DNA of 64,000 bases from Microstegium vimineum (GCA_022036555.1 CM039130.1:19742570-19806569); one strand, 5' to 3'; shown: positions 10,502 through 22,403, counted from the stretch's first letter. Notes: a model not told the origin generated them from the sequence alone. Numbers and translations are program-made.

Positions 10502-11641
10502 CTACCTAGAAGCGGTCACATAGAGTAAGCTTCCAATCATAGACCGATACAACTTTTGATCCGCCATGTTGCCACTAGCATCACTATCCAAGTGTCCATT
10601 AGTTCCCATTGGAGTGCTCATGCCTTTTGAATCTTCTAAGCCAAACTTCTTCATCATATCCTTGATATACTTGCCTTGACTCACAAAGGTGCCATTCTTC
10701 AATTGCTTGATTTGAAGTCCAAGGAAGTAGCTAAGTTCATCAATCATTGACATTTCAAACTCATTTGCCATCATCTTGCCAAACTCTTCACAAAAATCTT
10801 GATTGGTTGAACCGAATATGATGTCATCAACATAGATTTGTATCACAAATAGATCCTTGCCAAGCTTCTTGGTGAAGAGAGTAGTATCAACCTTACCCAT
10901 GATGAACCTTTTGGATAAGAGAAAATCCCTCAATATTTCATACCATGCTCTAGGTGCTTGCTTCAAGCCATATAAAGTCTTTCTCAACTTGTACACATGG
11001 TTGGGCTTTTTGTCATCTTCAAAACCGGAAGGTTGCTTAACATATACTAGCTCATTGATATATCCATTCAAGAAAGCACTTTTCACATCCATTTGATATA
11101 ACTTGATGTTGTGTGCACATGCATAGGACAAAAGAATTCTAATTGCCTCTAATCTTGCAACCGGTGCATAAGTTTCTCCAAAGTCAAGACCCTCAACTTG
11201 AGTGTATCCTTGAGCTACCAATCTTGCTTTGTTTCTCACAACTATACCATCTTGATCTTGCTTGTTTCTAAATACCCATCTTGTGCCAATCACATTGTAG
11301 TTCTTGGGTCTTTCAACTGGCTCCCAAACTTGATTTCTTGTGAAATTGTTGAGCTCTTCATGCATTGCATTGACCCAATCAATATCTTGTAGGGCCACTT
11401 CAATCTTTGTTGGCTCTATGGATGATACAAATGAGTAGTGCTCACAAAAGGATGCCAATCTTGATCTTTTTTGAACACCACTTTTAATGTCACCAACTAT
11501 TTGATAAATGGGGTGATCTCTTGCAATGTTGGTTGGTTGAAGAATAGGAACTTGATTGCTTGAGCTTGGTTGAGATGAACTAGCAACTTGTTGATCTTGC
11601 ACTTGAGAACCATTAGCTTGCACATTTGGTGAGTTGAGCAC
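10502..11641 (-). pseudogene. Sirevirus A reverse transcriptase
   Basis: A 379-codon open frame with the complete Ty1/copia RT core: WVNAMHEEL and W.FRNKQDQDG near residues 85-130, RNKARLVAQGY, the first catalytic Asp in YQMDVKSAFLNG (about 180) and the YVDDIIFGS catalytic loop (about 265), ending near MIGSLLYVTASR. RT copies the element RNA into DNA in the cytoplasmic particle. It continues the integrase frame without a shift, separated by a single TAA at 11642-11644. The RT core is among the best preserved parts of the window, but upstream and downstream breaks make the polyprotein non-functional. Confidence 0.88.
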
Positions 11642-12257
11642 TTAATCTTTGTCATCTTCAATGTCAATCACTTGTCTTGGCCTAATATCACCAATATCGA
11701 TGCTCTTTAAAGCATTTGCCAATTGAGGTCCACTGACATCTTCTAGATTCTCATTTTCAATTTGAGAGCTATTGCTTTCATCAAATTCAACATCATGAAC
11801 CTCCTCAAGTATACCACTAGCCGAATTCCACACTCTATAGGCTTTACTTGTGGTTGAATAACCAAGTAAGAACCCTTCATCACATTTCTTGTCAAACTTT
11901 CCAAGTCTTGTGCCTTTCTTCAAGATATAGCATTTGTAACCAAACACTCTAAAGTATGCAATGTTGGGCTTTCTTCCATTCAATAGCTCATATGGTGTCT
12001 TCTCCATCATTGGGTGACAATACAACCGGTTGCTAGAGTAGGAAGCGGTGTTGATAGCTTCGGCCCAAAAGGAGGGACTCACATTGTACTCACTAAGCAT
12101 AGACCTTGCCATATCAATCAATGTTCTATTCTTCCTCTCAACAAGGCCATTTGATTGTGGAGTGTACTTGGATGAGAATTGATGCTTGATTCCAAGCTTT
12201 ACACATAGCTCATCAACTCTTGTATTTTTGAATTCACTACTATTGTCACTTCTTACA
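11642..12257 (-). pseudogene. Sirevirus A integrase, C-terminal half
   Basis: The frame opens at the junction with element C, reading GVRSDNSSEFKN (second catalytic Asp) and then YTPQSNGLVERKNR with the catalytic Glu. It continues into the Ser/Asn-rich linker typical of Sirevirus integrase and stops at a TAA (11642-11644). Integrase inserts the cDNA into host DNA. The N-terminal half lies on the far side of element C at 23533-23900. From the family layout, roughly 20 residues appear to be missing across the junction, so the insertion was accompanied by a deletion. The first few codons of the open frame (12258-12292) belong to element C. Confidence 0.82.
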
Positions 12258-12990
12258 CCCTTTGGTGGATTTGGGCCATGAGCGGAAGGCATCCTTCCAC
12301 AACCCTAGACTGAAGCATTCAGATCTGAATGGGATCCAATTGGTTTCCGCATTGATCAAGAAGCTGGGGTCGGGATTGCCCATGGGGCCTAGGCAGCTGA
12401 AGGTGGAACCAGTAAGCGGGATCACTACCTTGTTATACAGTTCCTAGGGTTCGAAGGAATGAAGAAAAAAATCAGAAATGGAACGGGAATAAATCCAAGT
12501 TTATGCGAGAAAAAGGACCAGCGGAAGGTTGGATTAAGGGGAGAATAGGTCTTACCTTGGGGATATCAACTTGGATCGCCATTGGATTTGAAGGATGCTT
12601 GCAGTTCGTCCTTGGATTGCAGAGGGGTACTATTGCTCGAGCTCGTGTTCTTCAGAGCGGCTGGAGGTTGAAGACGAAGGCCGGGAGGTGAAAGTGAAAA
12701 TGAGCTCGGGGTAAAAAGGTAGTGTGGGTCCTGGCAACTTTTATAAACCTACTCAGGGGTATTTTGGGGTTGCGGTACACACTGTGCAGGAATGTGGAGA
12801 GGCCCGCGGTAGATATGTGCGGTGATCGAGGTGGTCTACAACCGTTCGTGCTATGATCAAGGGATTTCATTATTAAATTGCAGTTCCACACACAGATCGA
12901 GGAAACTGTGCATCCATCTCGGAGGTAACGGCTACAGTGGAGAGAATTTCGGCCCGTAAAATATTATACACTCTGAAACTGGGGGGCATG
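12252..12990 (+). mobile_element. Truncated upstream copy of element C 3' internal region
   Basis: Nearly identical to 21665-22403, including the start of the antisense PMD gene and the polypurine tract before the LTR (GGGGGGCATG at 12981-12990). The left edge falls within the PMD coding sequence at CACCCTTTGGTGG and abuts the Sirevirus integrase. It has no LTR of its own on the left. The likely origin is a tandem element that lost its left part, together with some Sirevirus sequence, by deletion. Confidence 0.85.
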
Positions 12991-14070
12991 TGTTGACACC
13001 GTTTTTTAGCACGTGTCAAATGAGCTGAGGTTTGACTGGTCCGCAGCTGTTCTCCATCGGCATCGGGAAATCTTGAGCCAATATTGCTGATAGGGATATA
13101 CCGCGAGAAGGCTAAGTGTGCTGCCGATGGAAGCTGGATGGTCCTTGTCGGCAAAGGTTGATTAGTGAAGTTGGATTGCTTGAGCTATGAAGCTGTTGAT
13201 GCCGATTGCCGACAGAGACATTGCCGATTACTGACAGAGTCATTGCCGATTGTCGATGATGAGTCCTTGCCGATTGCCGATGAGGGATCATTGCCAAGTG
13301 CCGATGAATGGTTATTGCCGATGCCGATGGGCGTGGGAGCGATTGGTGGCAGCAGAAGACTACAGGTGGCCAAAGAAGGAAGTCGCGGGGATCTGCCGAT
13401 GGAAGGTTTCCATTGAGGAGTATAAGGAAACTGGTGTTTTGTACCAGTGTTGTTATTATAGTAGTTTGAGTCCGACTCTTGCATGAGTCGTTTATTTTCC
13501 TTTAAAATAGGTGTGTTTGTTTAGGGAAATAAATATTATTGTTTTAGATCCGACTCCTGCGTGAGTCAGTTTCCTTAAAGATAGGAGTTTTGTTTTAGGA
13601 AGGATATGAGTCGTGTCCTTGTACAACTCTCCATGCGGGAGTATAAATACGTGCCCAAGGGCTACGGGAAAATAAACAATCCAATTCAAAACAAACCAAT
13701 TTTATCTTATTCTACTTTTTATCGCAATTTACCTTTCTACTGCATTAGTTATAGTCTTCAACGAGTCCTTTCAAGCTTTCGACGGGCTGCATCACCTTGA
13801 TCTCCGTCAAATTCTTGCTAGTTCCGCGTGGGAGTACCTCTAGGCTTTGGCAATCCGGGCGCATCGCTGTTTGCCTCGTCTAGCTCTGCTCTAGTTACCC
13901 TTGATCAATCTGAGCATTGACGTCCGGGCGTATCACTGTCATCTCATTCAGCTTGTTCTAGTTATCATCCTTGTCGATTGATTGGTCAAATCGACTAGCA
14001 CGCCTCCGGAATACCGAGTTTTTGGTAATAGCCCGAGGTGTTCACAAATCTGACGCTTTTTGTGTCAACA
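12991..14070 (+). repeat. Left LTR of element C
   Basis: 1080 bp, starting TGTTGACACC and ending GTGTCAACA. It contains a cluster of GCCGAT motifs (about 13200-13340) and a TATA box at 13642-13649. The right LTR (22404-23532) is 49 bp longer, mostly because of one extra stretch in the GCCGAT cluster. Confidence 0.9.
13642..13649 (+). promoter_or_regulatory. TATA box of element C left LTR
   Basis: TATAAATA within GAGTATAAATACG, with the same box at 23104-23111 in the right LTR. The strong match and central LTR position mark the U3/R promoter. Confidence 0.65.
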
Positions 14071-14075
14071 CCTCT

Positions 14076-14096
14076 TTTGGCACGCCCAGTGGGACC
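14076..14096 (+). promoter_or_regulatory. Primer-binding site of element C
   Basis: TTTGGCACGCCCAGTGGGAC begins 5 bases after the LTR end. The TGGCACGCCC start has the TGG expected for complementarity to a tRNA CCA end, and the position is right. The tRNA species was not determined. Confidence 0.6.
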
Positions 14097-14118
14097 CGAT
14101 TATATAAATATATTTATC

Positions 14119-17100
14119 ATGACTAATCCAAGGAGTGTCATTGAAGTCTCCATAGCAGATGTGACAGGTCATCAGAAACAGGCTCTGGAGCAGGCAATGG
14201 AGGAATACAGGCGCTCATATCTTAGATCCTTCAGCCTAAACGGGATCGGCGAAGCAGTACAGAAGCGAGATCTGCCGTCGCCGCGGCAGATCACTTTCAA
14301 CGCCGATCCTGGTAAAATACAAGAGATGGTTAATTTTGCATTCGATAATGTATTAATTAGCCAATCCAATGTGCTGTCCGATGCCGTATGCAATGCCGTC
14401 AAGCACACTTTCGAGGGACAGGCACCATATTATGTTAGTCCAGAATATCAACTCGGATCGGCATCTGTTGCGACTCCATCGGCGGTTCCAAGGGTGTCTT
14501 CACCGGTTATGAACCGATCTGCCGATGAAATCATGCCACCAAGATCGAGCCCAACAAGCTTTACTCAGGTGAATACAAATCTGGTGGCTTCAGCAATGTC
14601 TGGACCTATCATCCAGAGTCAGTCAACTTCTGCCAGCTGCTGGGGATACGGTATGTATCCAAGTCTATCTGCTGATTCAAGATTGGTCCAAGTTAACCAT
14701 GCAGGGTGGAAGGCTCCCATGGCATCGGCAACATCTGTACAGCCGACGGTTCCAGTGATACATTATGCTACATCCTCTCCAACGGTGCAGTCGCCAACAG
14801 GGAACCTGCAAACAGCAATGCCCAGAGGGCCGCGCACCCAATCATCGGCAAGTCAGTTGCCGATACAACAGGGCACAGCAGTTGCAAGTCAACCCATGGA
14901 GGCTATGGTTCTTCAAACTGAAACACTTGCTAATCGAGGTAGCTATGCTGTTAATTATCCGGCGCCACAAGGACAACAAGCATCAGTTGGCTATCAGCCA
15001 TCGGTAACTTCTTGGCCAACGCAACAAGGTACGCCGATGATCAATCAATCTGCATCGGTAATCACTGCTCAAGTTGTGGTACCTGTGAGTCCAAGCAATC
15101 ATCCAAGGGTACAACAAGAACAAGCATCAGCCGGTTATCAACTATCAGCAACTGCTTGGCCGATGCGGTAAGACATGCCAACAGTTAATCAGCCTACATC
15201 GGTAAATTCTTGGCCGATGCGATCGACCATGTCGAGCGTCAGTCAGCCTGCATCGGACGTAGCTGTTCAACCCACGGTGGCTACAAATCAAATCTACCAT
15301 CCCAGGATACAAGAGTTGCAAGCCTCAGCTGGCTTTCAGTCCCCGGCAGCTGCTTGGCTGATGCAACAAGGTGTGCCGATTGCCAATCAATCTGCATCGG
15401 CAATGACCGCTCAAGATGTGGTACCCACAGGTCAAGGCGATCATTCAAGGGTACAAGAACGACAGATCTCAGCTGGCGATCAACCGATGGTGAATTCCTG
15501 GCCGATGCAAAGCGTGTCACATGCCAGTCAACCTGCATCGGCAATAGTTGCTCAGCCAATGGTACCTACAAATCAAAGCTATCATCCAAGAGAACAAGGG
15601 TTGCAGGGGCCAGTTGGCTATCAGCCGTCGGCAAATCTTTGTTCGATGCAACAAGACATGTTGAGTGTCAATTAGTCTGCATCGGCAATAGCTGCTCAGC
15701 CTATGGCACCCGCAAGTCGAGGCTATCATCCGAATGTACAAGGGCTACGGGAGTCAGCTAGTTATCAGCCATCGGTAAGTTATGAGCTGATGATGCCTAA
15801 TGCAGGCTGGATCGGTCAATTGCCGATTCCAAGGCAATATGTGCAGCCTGAACACCAAGTGGCAGAAGTTCCCCAGCATCGCCCAGCGAATCCTCCGAGC
15901 GAAGTATCGGTACATCAACCAATAGGTACTACACTGCAATACTCGCAAGAAAGAGCATACAATGAGACATCGATGAATGTAATGCCACAACACAAACCAG
16001 TGACTGTGCAAGATGGCCCATCGGCAGCGCAGCCGATGCATGGTGTTCTAATGGCTGGTACTGTGTATGCTCCAAACACTTCGAGTACTTTGACGTCGAG
16101 ACCTGAGGAAGTACGTCAACCTAATCAACTAGTAGACGTTCAGAGTTGTCCATTGGTCAATCAACCGATGCATAATATTCAGCGGATTGGTACTGTGGAC
16201 GTGTTAGCTTGTTCACCGCGAAGATGTGAAGAAATACATCAATCTACTCAGTCAGTAGGCGTCCAGAGAAGCTCATCGGTTAGGCAGCCGATGCATAACG
16301 TCCAACAGATTGGTGCTGCCGATGTATCAATTGCCCCGACTTGCTCATCATGGAAGTATGAAGAAGTTCATCCATCTGCCCAACCCGTGAGCGAGCCTGC
16401 GTATCGGCAAGATCCAGGCGCCGAGATGTTTTCGATCAAGAAAGTGGAAGCTTTCGACTCGGACGAAGAACCAAGAATCAGCGATGCCGAGGTGGAAAGC
16501 TTCACCTTTGATATCACAGAGGCTGATCAGGACGATAAATCGTTCAAACCCAAGAGGACTGGGGGCGCGAAAGTCCTCTTCGTCGGACAAGGGGACTCCG
16601 AGTCAGATGAGGAGGTGAATATCGGCACTGTTGAATGGGTGAAAGATGAGGGGCTGATACCTTGTGCGCTCAGCCAGAATAGGGCTGGAAAGTTCACCTT
16701 CGATGTCACGAAGGCCGATGGGATATTTGACTTATTGCTTTAGGAAGGGCGAATTAAGCTAGCCCCTAATCAGGTAATTCCATCGGCCGAGGAGCTCAGG
16801 GATACCAGGTACTGCAAGTGGCACAATACAACTTCTCACTGTACCGACGATTGCAAAGTGTTCAGGCAGCAGCTGCAGTCAGAAATTAACTCTGGACGGA
16901 TCCAATTTGAAAATCCTAAAGTCCAAGAACTGATGGAAATTGATCAGTGCCCATTTCCAAATAATATGGTGGAAGCCGGTGGAAAAACTAAGGTGCTGGC
17001 ATCAGACGCTGCTAGAAAGAGTGCATCGGTAGATCCTGATCATCAAGTGGCTGAGCATGACGTCAGAAGGTTTGCCGATGATAGGAAAGGCAAGAGAATT

Positions 17101-17706
17101 GCCGATAAAGGTGCCTGTGTTAGCAGGGCTCCTGGTATAGTGATCACGCACAAGCTACCAAGGCAGAACTATCGGCAATCATGAAATAAACGATATCGGC
17201 AGGAAGAAAAAGAACATCGGGAGTGACTTCGTCGGAAAAACCATTGGAAGTGTCCCTTCTTCATTCACTGTTGGGAGGAAAGCATTAAGCTACCTACTGC
17301 CGGTGATTGTCCTGAATGCAACGGGTATCACGCTGCCGATCAGTCAAGTAAGCCTTGTTTGGATGATCGGGCATCTAGGTGCGCCAAGCCGCTCAGAGAG
17401 AGGAGATCGGTACATGGCCAACTCGGGGGCAAGCTTATTGCCCATAGCAGGCTTGGCGGGCAGGTTGATCAAGGGGAGAGCAAGGAGCAGACCAAGATAA
17501 AAACACCCGATGAAGAAGTGCTCTCCAGAAATTCAAACATCGGAAGCAATACCGATGTAAGTAATGAAAGGCAGCACCAGCCTGTCTGGAAAAACAAACT
17601 CCCTCAGCGGTGCCCTAAGGGTTTAACAAAAACCCAGAAAAGAAGAATTCAGCGCCAACGCCGCAATGACCTGTACGATGATGCAGAACTCCCAAGGGAG
17701 AAGTAG
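14119..17706 (+). pseudogene. Element C gag polyprotein, about 1195 codons with five in-frame stops
   Basis: Starts at ATG 14119 (MTNPRSVIEVS) and stays in one frame to 17706. It is broken only by TAA 15169, TAG 15673, TAG 16741, TGA 17182 and TGA 17224, with no frameshift. Order: an N-terminal region of about 150 residues; a Gln/Ser/Pro/Ala-rich repeat zone (about 270-560); an acidic stretch; a YCKWHNTTSHCTDDC zinc-type motif (about 895); a second Cys/His motif (CPFFIHCW...CPEC, about 1045-1070); and a basic end with KTQKRRIQRQR. Gag packages the RNA into particles. The zinc motifs resemble those of grass Tat-like gag proteins. Each stop can be explained by one C-to-T change (CAA, CAG or CGA to stop), as expected after methylation. 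It is unusually long for a gag. Confidence 0.8.
14940..15790 (+). repeat. Degenerate 141-bp tandem repeats inside element C gag
   Basis: About six copies of a unit of roughly 47 codons, recognisable by HPRVQE.QASAGYQ followed by WPMQQ and NQSASAI.AQ. Copies occur near 14965, 15100, 15295, 15441, 15578 and 15720; most are 138-146 bp apart, one longer. The product would be a low-complexity, Gln-rich disordered segment. Confidence 0.75.
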
Positions 17707-18427
17707 TGGAGGCCAAAGCGCAAGGATGGAGATCCATCGGCAAACAGCGATACTTGGCCGGTGGCCTAGATCAATCATGGACCTGTTGACTTGAAGGTTG
17801 CAATCGGCAAACTGACAATTTCAATTATTATACTTGGGGACACCTACCGATGGTTTGTGTATGGGACGCCGTACTACCGATAGGTTCGTTAACTGCCAGA
17901 AGATGATTGTAAGAATGATTCTGCCGCGCTTGCGATGACTAAGTGTGCGGTGCATGCATTCTGGGAGTTACTCGTACTCTTTGGTGGGTCTATCGGCATT
18001 GTTCTGATTCTGATCCGATGGAAGTATGAAGCCTCGTTGCCGATCATTGTTACAATCAGGCTAAATACCAGGGTCTGTTTAAAAGTTACTCAGGATTTTA
18101 GCCGATTCGATGAGTTATGGTGTCGGTGATGATTGCCGATGATTGGGTGAACGAGATTGCCGATGGTACTCTGGCGTGGAGATTGATTTTACCGATCGGG
18201 ATTGAATTCTAGGTCTAGAAGTGGTTTCCTAATCAAGTCCTTATTGGATGAGACTGTCTGCCCCCAGCAATGCGTACATTCCAGAAAATCTCGAAGGGGT
18301 TGACGTATGGCATGCTCGTTTGGATGCCGATGAAAAGAAAAATTATAATACATCGGTAAAAATATGTAAATGTTATTGCAAGGCCCAGAATTATCAGAGT
18401 TACATTTGTGCCGATACGACAAATGGA
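17707..18427. other. Element C middle region without pol
   Basis: Here an autonomous gypsy element would carry protease and RT. I see only short frames and scattered GCCGAT hexamers, and no DSG/DTG, YxDD or HHCC motif. It lies between the gag end and the convergent antisense gene. Confidence 0.6.
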
Positions 18428-20525
18428 TTACAGCAAGGAGTGAATGGCTGATATCGCACGCAGGCGAATCTGTTCTATCTCGTCTATCTCCTTGGCGTCG
18501 GCATCGGCAGAGCCCTCGACCGGCTTGATCTTCTTCTTCCACAAGATGGCTTGCCGAGCGTTCTGGTCCCTCTCTTGCTGTAGAACCCTGATGGTATCGG
18601 ATAATTGGGTTTTCTGCTGGTTGGCTGCAGTCAGGTCCTCCTCAACCTTTTGTAACTCAGCCAACAGTTCTTCTTTCCTGGCCGATAGCCGGGTGATGTC
18701 TTGATCAAGACCGGTGATGGAGACTTCTGCCTGGCCGATGCTTTTGTGCTTCTCATCGGCAAATATTTTTGAACTTAAGCTTCTCTTCCTCGCTCTTGGT
18801 TTGGGCAGCCCTATCGGCAATGCGACGGGAAAGCCTCTGGTACTGAATCTGTTTAACGTCGAGGAAGGTTGCCTGGAGAAGGACTTCTGCTGTATCGACA
18901 GGGAGATAGCTTTGGATATCCTTGAAAATGATCCTTGCTGCCGATGAATCTTGAATGAGTTGGGATGTGTCTTGCAGCAGCAGGGAGAGCAATGCTTCAA
19001 GCTTGGTTTTGATTTCTGCCGATAGAGCTGGAACAGAGCTTTCTTCCTCCTCATGATCATCGGGAATGTCGATGGCAAAAGAGAATAGGCTGTCGGCTCG
19101 AATAGGGCCTTCTTGGCGCTCCTCCTTGTCCTGAGGGTTGATGCCGAAGGAGAAGAGACTGTCTGGAGAATCCTGGGCCTGAGGATGACAGAAGTTAAAA
19201 TATGCCGACCGAGAAGTTATACTAGAATTTTTAAGGGATTAACTTATCATCTTGGAGTCAATCTCTTGCCTAGGGCTCAGCATGGTAGATGGTCCAGCTT
19301 CATCCCGAAGAGTGGCGGCGGTTGCCAATAAAGGAGCTCCCATCGGAGAGGCACTTGGCGCAGTCGGTGCTGGTGACGTTATTGCTGGCGTTGCTTCCGA
19401 TGTAGTGCCTGGTTCTCGTGGCAGCAACGCCGTTATCTCGTCAGGAGCTTTGGCCGATGCCGATGCCGATACCGCCTCCGTTGCCATTGCAGGCATCTCT
19501 TCATCAGGTACTTCGGTTAACGGTGCCGATGCTGATCTCGCCTCCACTGCCATTGCGGGTATTTCTTCATCGGGAACTTCGGTTGACGGCGCCGATACCG
19601 ATGCCGCTTCCGCTGCTGTAGGGGATGGAACTGTCTCCTGACCGAGGACGTCATCCATCGGTTGATCTGAGATAGGAGCTGATGGAATCTCTGCCGACGA
19701 GGCGCCTACGATGGTGTGTCTGACTTGTGCCGATGGCGATGTCGTCTCTATTGTAGCAGGTATAGTGATCTCTTGATCGGAGATGTCATCCATCGGGTAA
19801 TCGGGAGTTGGGGCTGCTGACAGTCCTGCCGATGGCGCAGTGGTAGTTGGCGGTGCAGTTGAAGCCGATGGCGAGGATGAGCTAGCCAGTCTCAAGCGCC
19901 TCTTCTACCTTGGCTCAGCAGTGGGAGATCCAGCCCATTTCGACGAGGACTGGGGGGCATCGGCAGCTGGGCTTGAAGGAACTTGTCTGCTGGGAGCAGC
20001 TGCCGATGACCTCATAGCCTGAAAATATTCAATGCAAGTTATACAAAGTGAATGTTGCCGATTAAACAGTATGTAATCGGTATAGGTGGAGATGAGTTTA
20101 CTGCAAACACCCGCGTCAGGGCAGCAGCAACGACCGATGTAGCCTTGGCATTTACAGGTGTCGATGAAGGTACCTGTTGAGGAGTGAAGGTAGCTAACGT
20201 GGGGGCCTTGTTACCGATGAGTGATACGAGACTCATCATTCGGAGTTTGAAGGGCTTGCCACTTCTGCTCATCGGAGGAATCGGATCGTCAACCTGTTAG
20301 GTGTAAAGGGGGTCAGATGCCAATGAAAGAGGGAAAGTAATAAGGAATACATCGGAATAAAAGACTTACTGCGTCATCGAGGACGATGTGATCGGCATCG
20401 ATCATGTGCCGATAGCAGTGCGACGACTTGGCAAACAGTTGACACCTCCATTCTTGCCACCAGGACTTGTACTCATTTGTAATAAAGGAGGTTGGTGACC
20501 AGGAGGACAAATCAAGGTCTGACAC
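18428..20525 (-). pseudogene. Downstream exons of element C antisense gene (Ala/Pro-rich and coiled coil)
   Basis: Continues the PMD gene on the minus strand. Exon ...DADHIVLDDA ends at a GTAAGT donor, intron 20294-20369 (76 bp, GT-AG). Then comes an exon with PIPPMSRSGKPFKLRMM, intron 20019-20101 (83 bp, GT-AG), a long Ala/Pro/Ser/Glu-rich exon to about 19240 with repeated VPDEE(I/M)PAMA units, and a final coiled-coil exon (about 19185-18428, EELLAELQKVEEDL...). The donor of the intron before the last exon reads ATAAGT and looks mutated; its acceptor TCCTCAG at about 19185 is intact. True spliceosomal introns opposite the element's transcript imply expression as an independent host-like gene. 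Function unknown. Confidence 0.7.
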
Positions 20526-20559
20526 ATCGGTATGAGGAGGAAGGTTGACAACCTTGTTC

Positions 20560-21837
20560 CAGTCTAGAGCGCTGGAGAATGTCTACCTGGGCTTCACTAC
20601 CTTGGAATAACAGAGCTTGATCGGCAGTTGACCAAACGCCAGTTGTCTTGCCGCTACCGATGGGTAGTAGAACTCAAATGATGGAGGGGCGTTCTTTCCC
20701 GATCCGAAGATGTTCACCGGAATAGCTCGGGGAGTGATGCTGGCCTTCATAATTATCTGGTTCTCAGGTACATTCCCATCGGTAAGGTTAAATAGCAGTG
20801 GGAACTGGTTGTCTTCATCGGCATATGGCCACCAGAGCCGTTCTGTGGCAGGAATTCCATTGTCCGTTCTGTGGGAGGAATTCCATTGTAAAACTTCTAA
20901 AAGAATAGACCAAATTGCTCCGCATCGGCATCGGTCCCTGGCAGCACTATAATGGCCTCTCCAAAGTTGAGTGGAGGGCGAGTTGCCAATTCATCATCCC
21001 CACACTGGTGGTCTTCTGGTATGTCTCTCGGGAAACGTTGAGCGAACAAGTCAAACTGAAGCGCTTTCTGCATTTGTGCGTTCAGCCACATATTGATAAA
21101 CCACCAGGGGCCTCCAAGGTTGCCGATGTGTTTGCCTAGCAGTAACTTCTGGGATACTTGATGAAGAAGACGATATACCGATCCTAGAAGATATCTGCCC
21201 AGGGGAAGTTTTGTCCCATCGGCAAGCAACTCAGCTGCTGGAAGATACATGGTAGTTGGTCCGACTGCCCTACCGCAGAAAATGAATTTGTCCAACCACA
21301 TATTCAGGAAAGTGGCATGCTCCCTCTGGTTTACCGATCCTGTTTTCTGATATTCCTGAATGTAACCCATCCAACCGCCGATGTTTCGAGTGTTTACTCT
21401 GTGCTCAGCTTTCCTATTGAATAAGGAGAAGGTATTGGCAGAAGAGACGTCTAAGTGGTCAGCATATGGACATCGGCAAGAGTGGGGGTGGCTGGCCCAT
21501 GTCGGAATAAGAAAGCATTCATCGTGTCTGACCAAAAATAAGAGGCAGTTATTAACATGTTCTCGTTCTTCTATATATCGGCAATGGAAAGCCTGATACA
21601 TTGGTCCAAGCTGCGCTCTTGCCAGTAAACTTGCTGCACCCTAGCGACCCTAAGATACCAGTTCTTCCACCCTTTGGTGGATTTGGGCCATGAGCGGAAG
21701 GCATCCTTCCACAACCCTAGACTGAAGCATTCAGATCTGAATGGGATCCGATTGGTTTCCGCATTGATCAAGAAGCTGGGGTCGGGATTGCCCATGGGGC
21801 CTAGGCAGCTGAAGGTGGAACCAGTAAGCGGGATCAC
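20560..21837 (-). pseudogene. Plant mobile domain (PMD) region of element C antisense gene
   Basis: Minus-strand coding sequence with the signature of the aminotransferase-like plant mobile domain: KSTKGWKNWYLRV, QCIRLSIAD, FLNMWLDKFIFCG, TMYLPAAELLADGTKLPLG, LLHQVSQKLLLG and NLGGPWWFINMWLNAQMQ. It is found in plant proteins and in some gypsy and Mutator-like elements. The family is named from memory of these motifs. The frame is broken by a stop just after IRLSIADI and by a frameshift near 21450, before VSSANTF, so this copy is dead. The first codons of the same gene are duplicated at 12252-12450. It lies between gag and the 3' LTR, in antisense to the element. Confidence 0.75.
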
Positions 21838-22390
21838 TACCTTGTTATACAGTTCCTAGGGTTCGAAGGAATGAAGAAAAAAAATCAGACAGGGAACGGG
21901 AATAAATCCAAGTTTATGCGAGAAAAAGGACCAGCGGAAGGTTGGATTAAGGGGAGAATAGGTCTTACCTTGGGGATATCAACTTGGATCGCCATTGGAT
22001 TTGAAGGATGCTTGCAGTTCGTCCTTGGATTGCAGAGGGGTACTATTGCTCGAGCTCGTGTTCTTCAGAGCGGCTGGAGGTTGAAGACGAAGGCCGGGAG
22101 GTGAAAGTGAAAATGAGCTCGGGGTAAAAAGGTAGTGTGGGTCCTGGCAACTTTTATAAACCTACTCAGGGGTATTTTGGGGTTGTGGTACACACTGTGC
22201 AGGAATGTGGAGAGGCCCGCGGTAGATACGCGCGGTGATCGAGGTGGTCTGCAACCGTTCGTGCTACGATCAAGGGATTTCATTATTAAATTGCAGTTCC
22301 ACACACAGATCGAGGAAACTGTGCATCCATCTCGGAGGTAACGGCTACAGTGGAGAGAATTTCGGCTCGTAAAATATTATACGCTCCGAA

Positions 22391-22403
22391 ACTGGGGGGC
22401 ATG
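22391..22403 (+). promoter_or_regulatory. Polypurine tract of element C
   Basis: ACTGGGGGGCATG lies directly before the right LTR and is repeated before the left LTR at 12978-12990. It primes plus-strand DNA synthesis. Confidence 0.65.

Noticed and set aside
12262..12447. Plus-strand frame also seen at 21674-21859
   Set aside because: Identical twice because of duplicated element C sequence; the minus strand carries the PMD coding sequence there.
13165..13486. Frames over the GCCGAT cluster in the element C LTRs (also 22656-22946)
   Set aside because: They arise from the repeated hexamer, which is open in several frames; the LTR is not expected to code.
18444..19641. Plus-strand frames of 77-129 codons in element C
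   Set aside because: Shadows of the antisense coiled-coil and Ala/Pro-rich exons on the minus strand.
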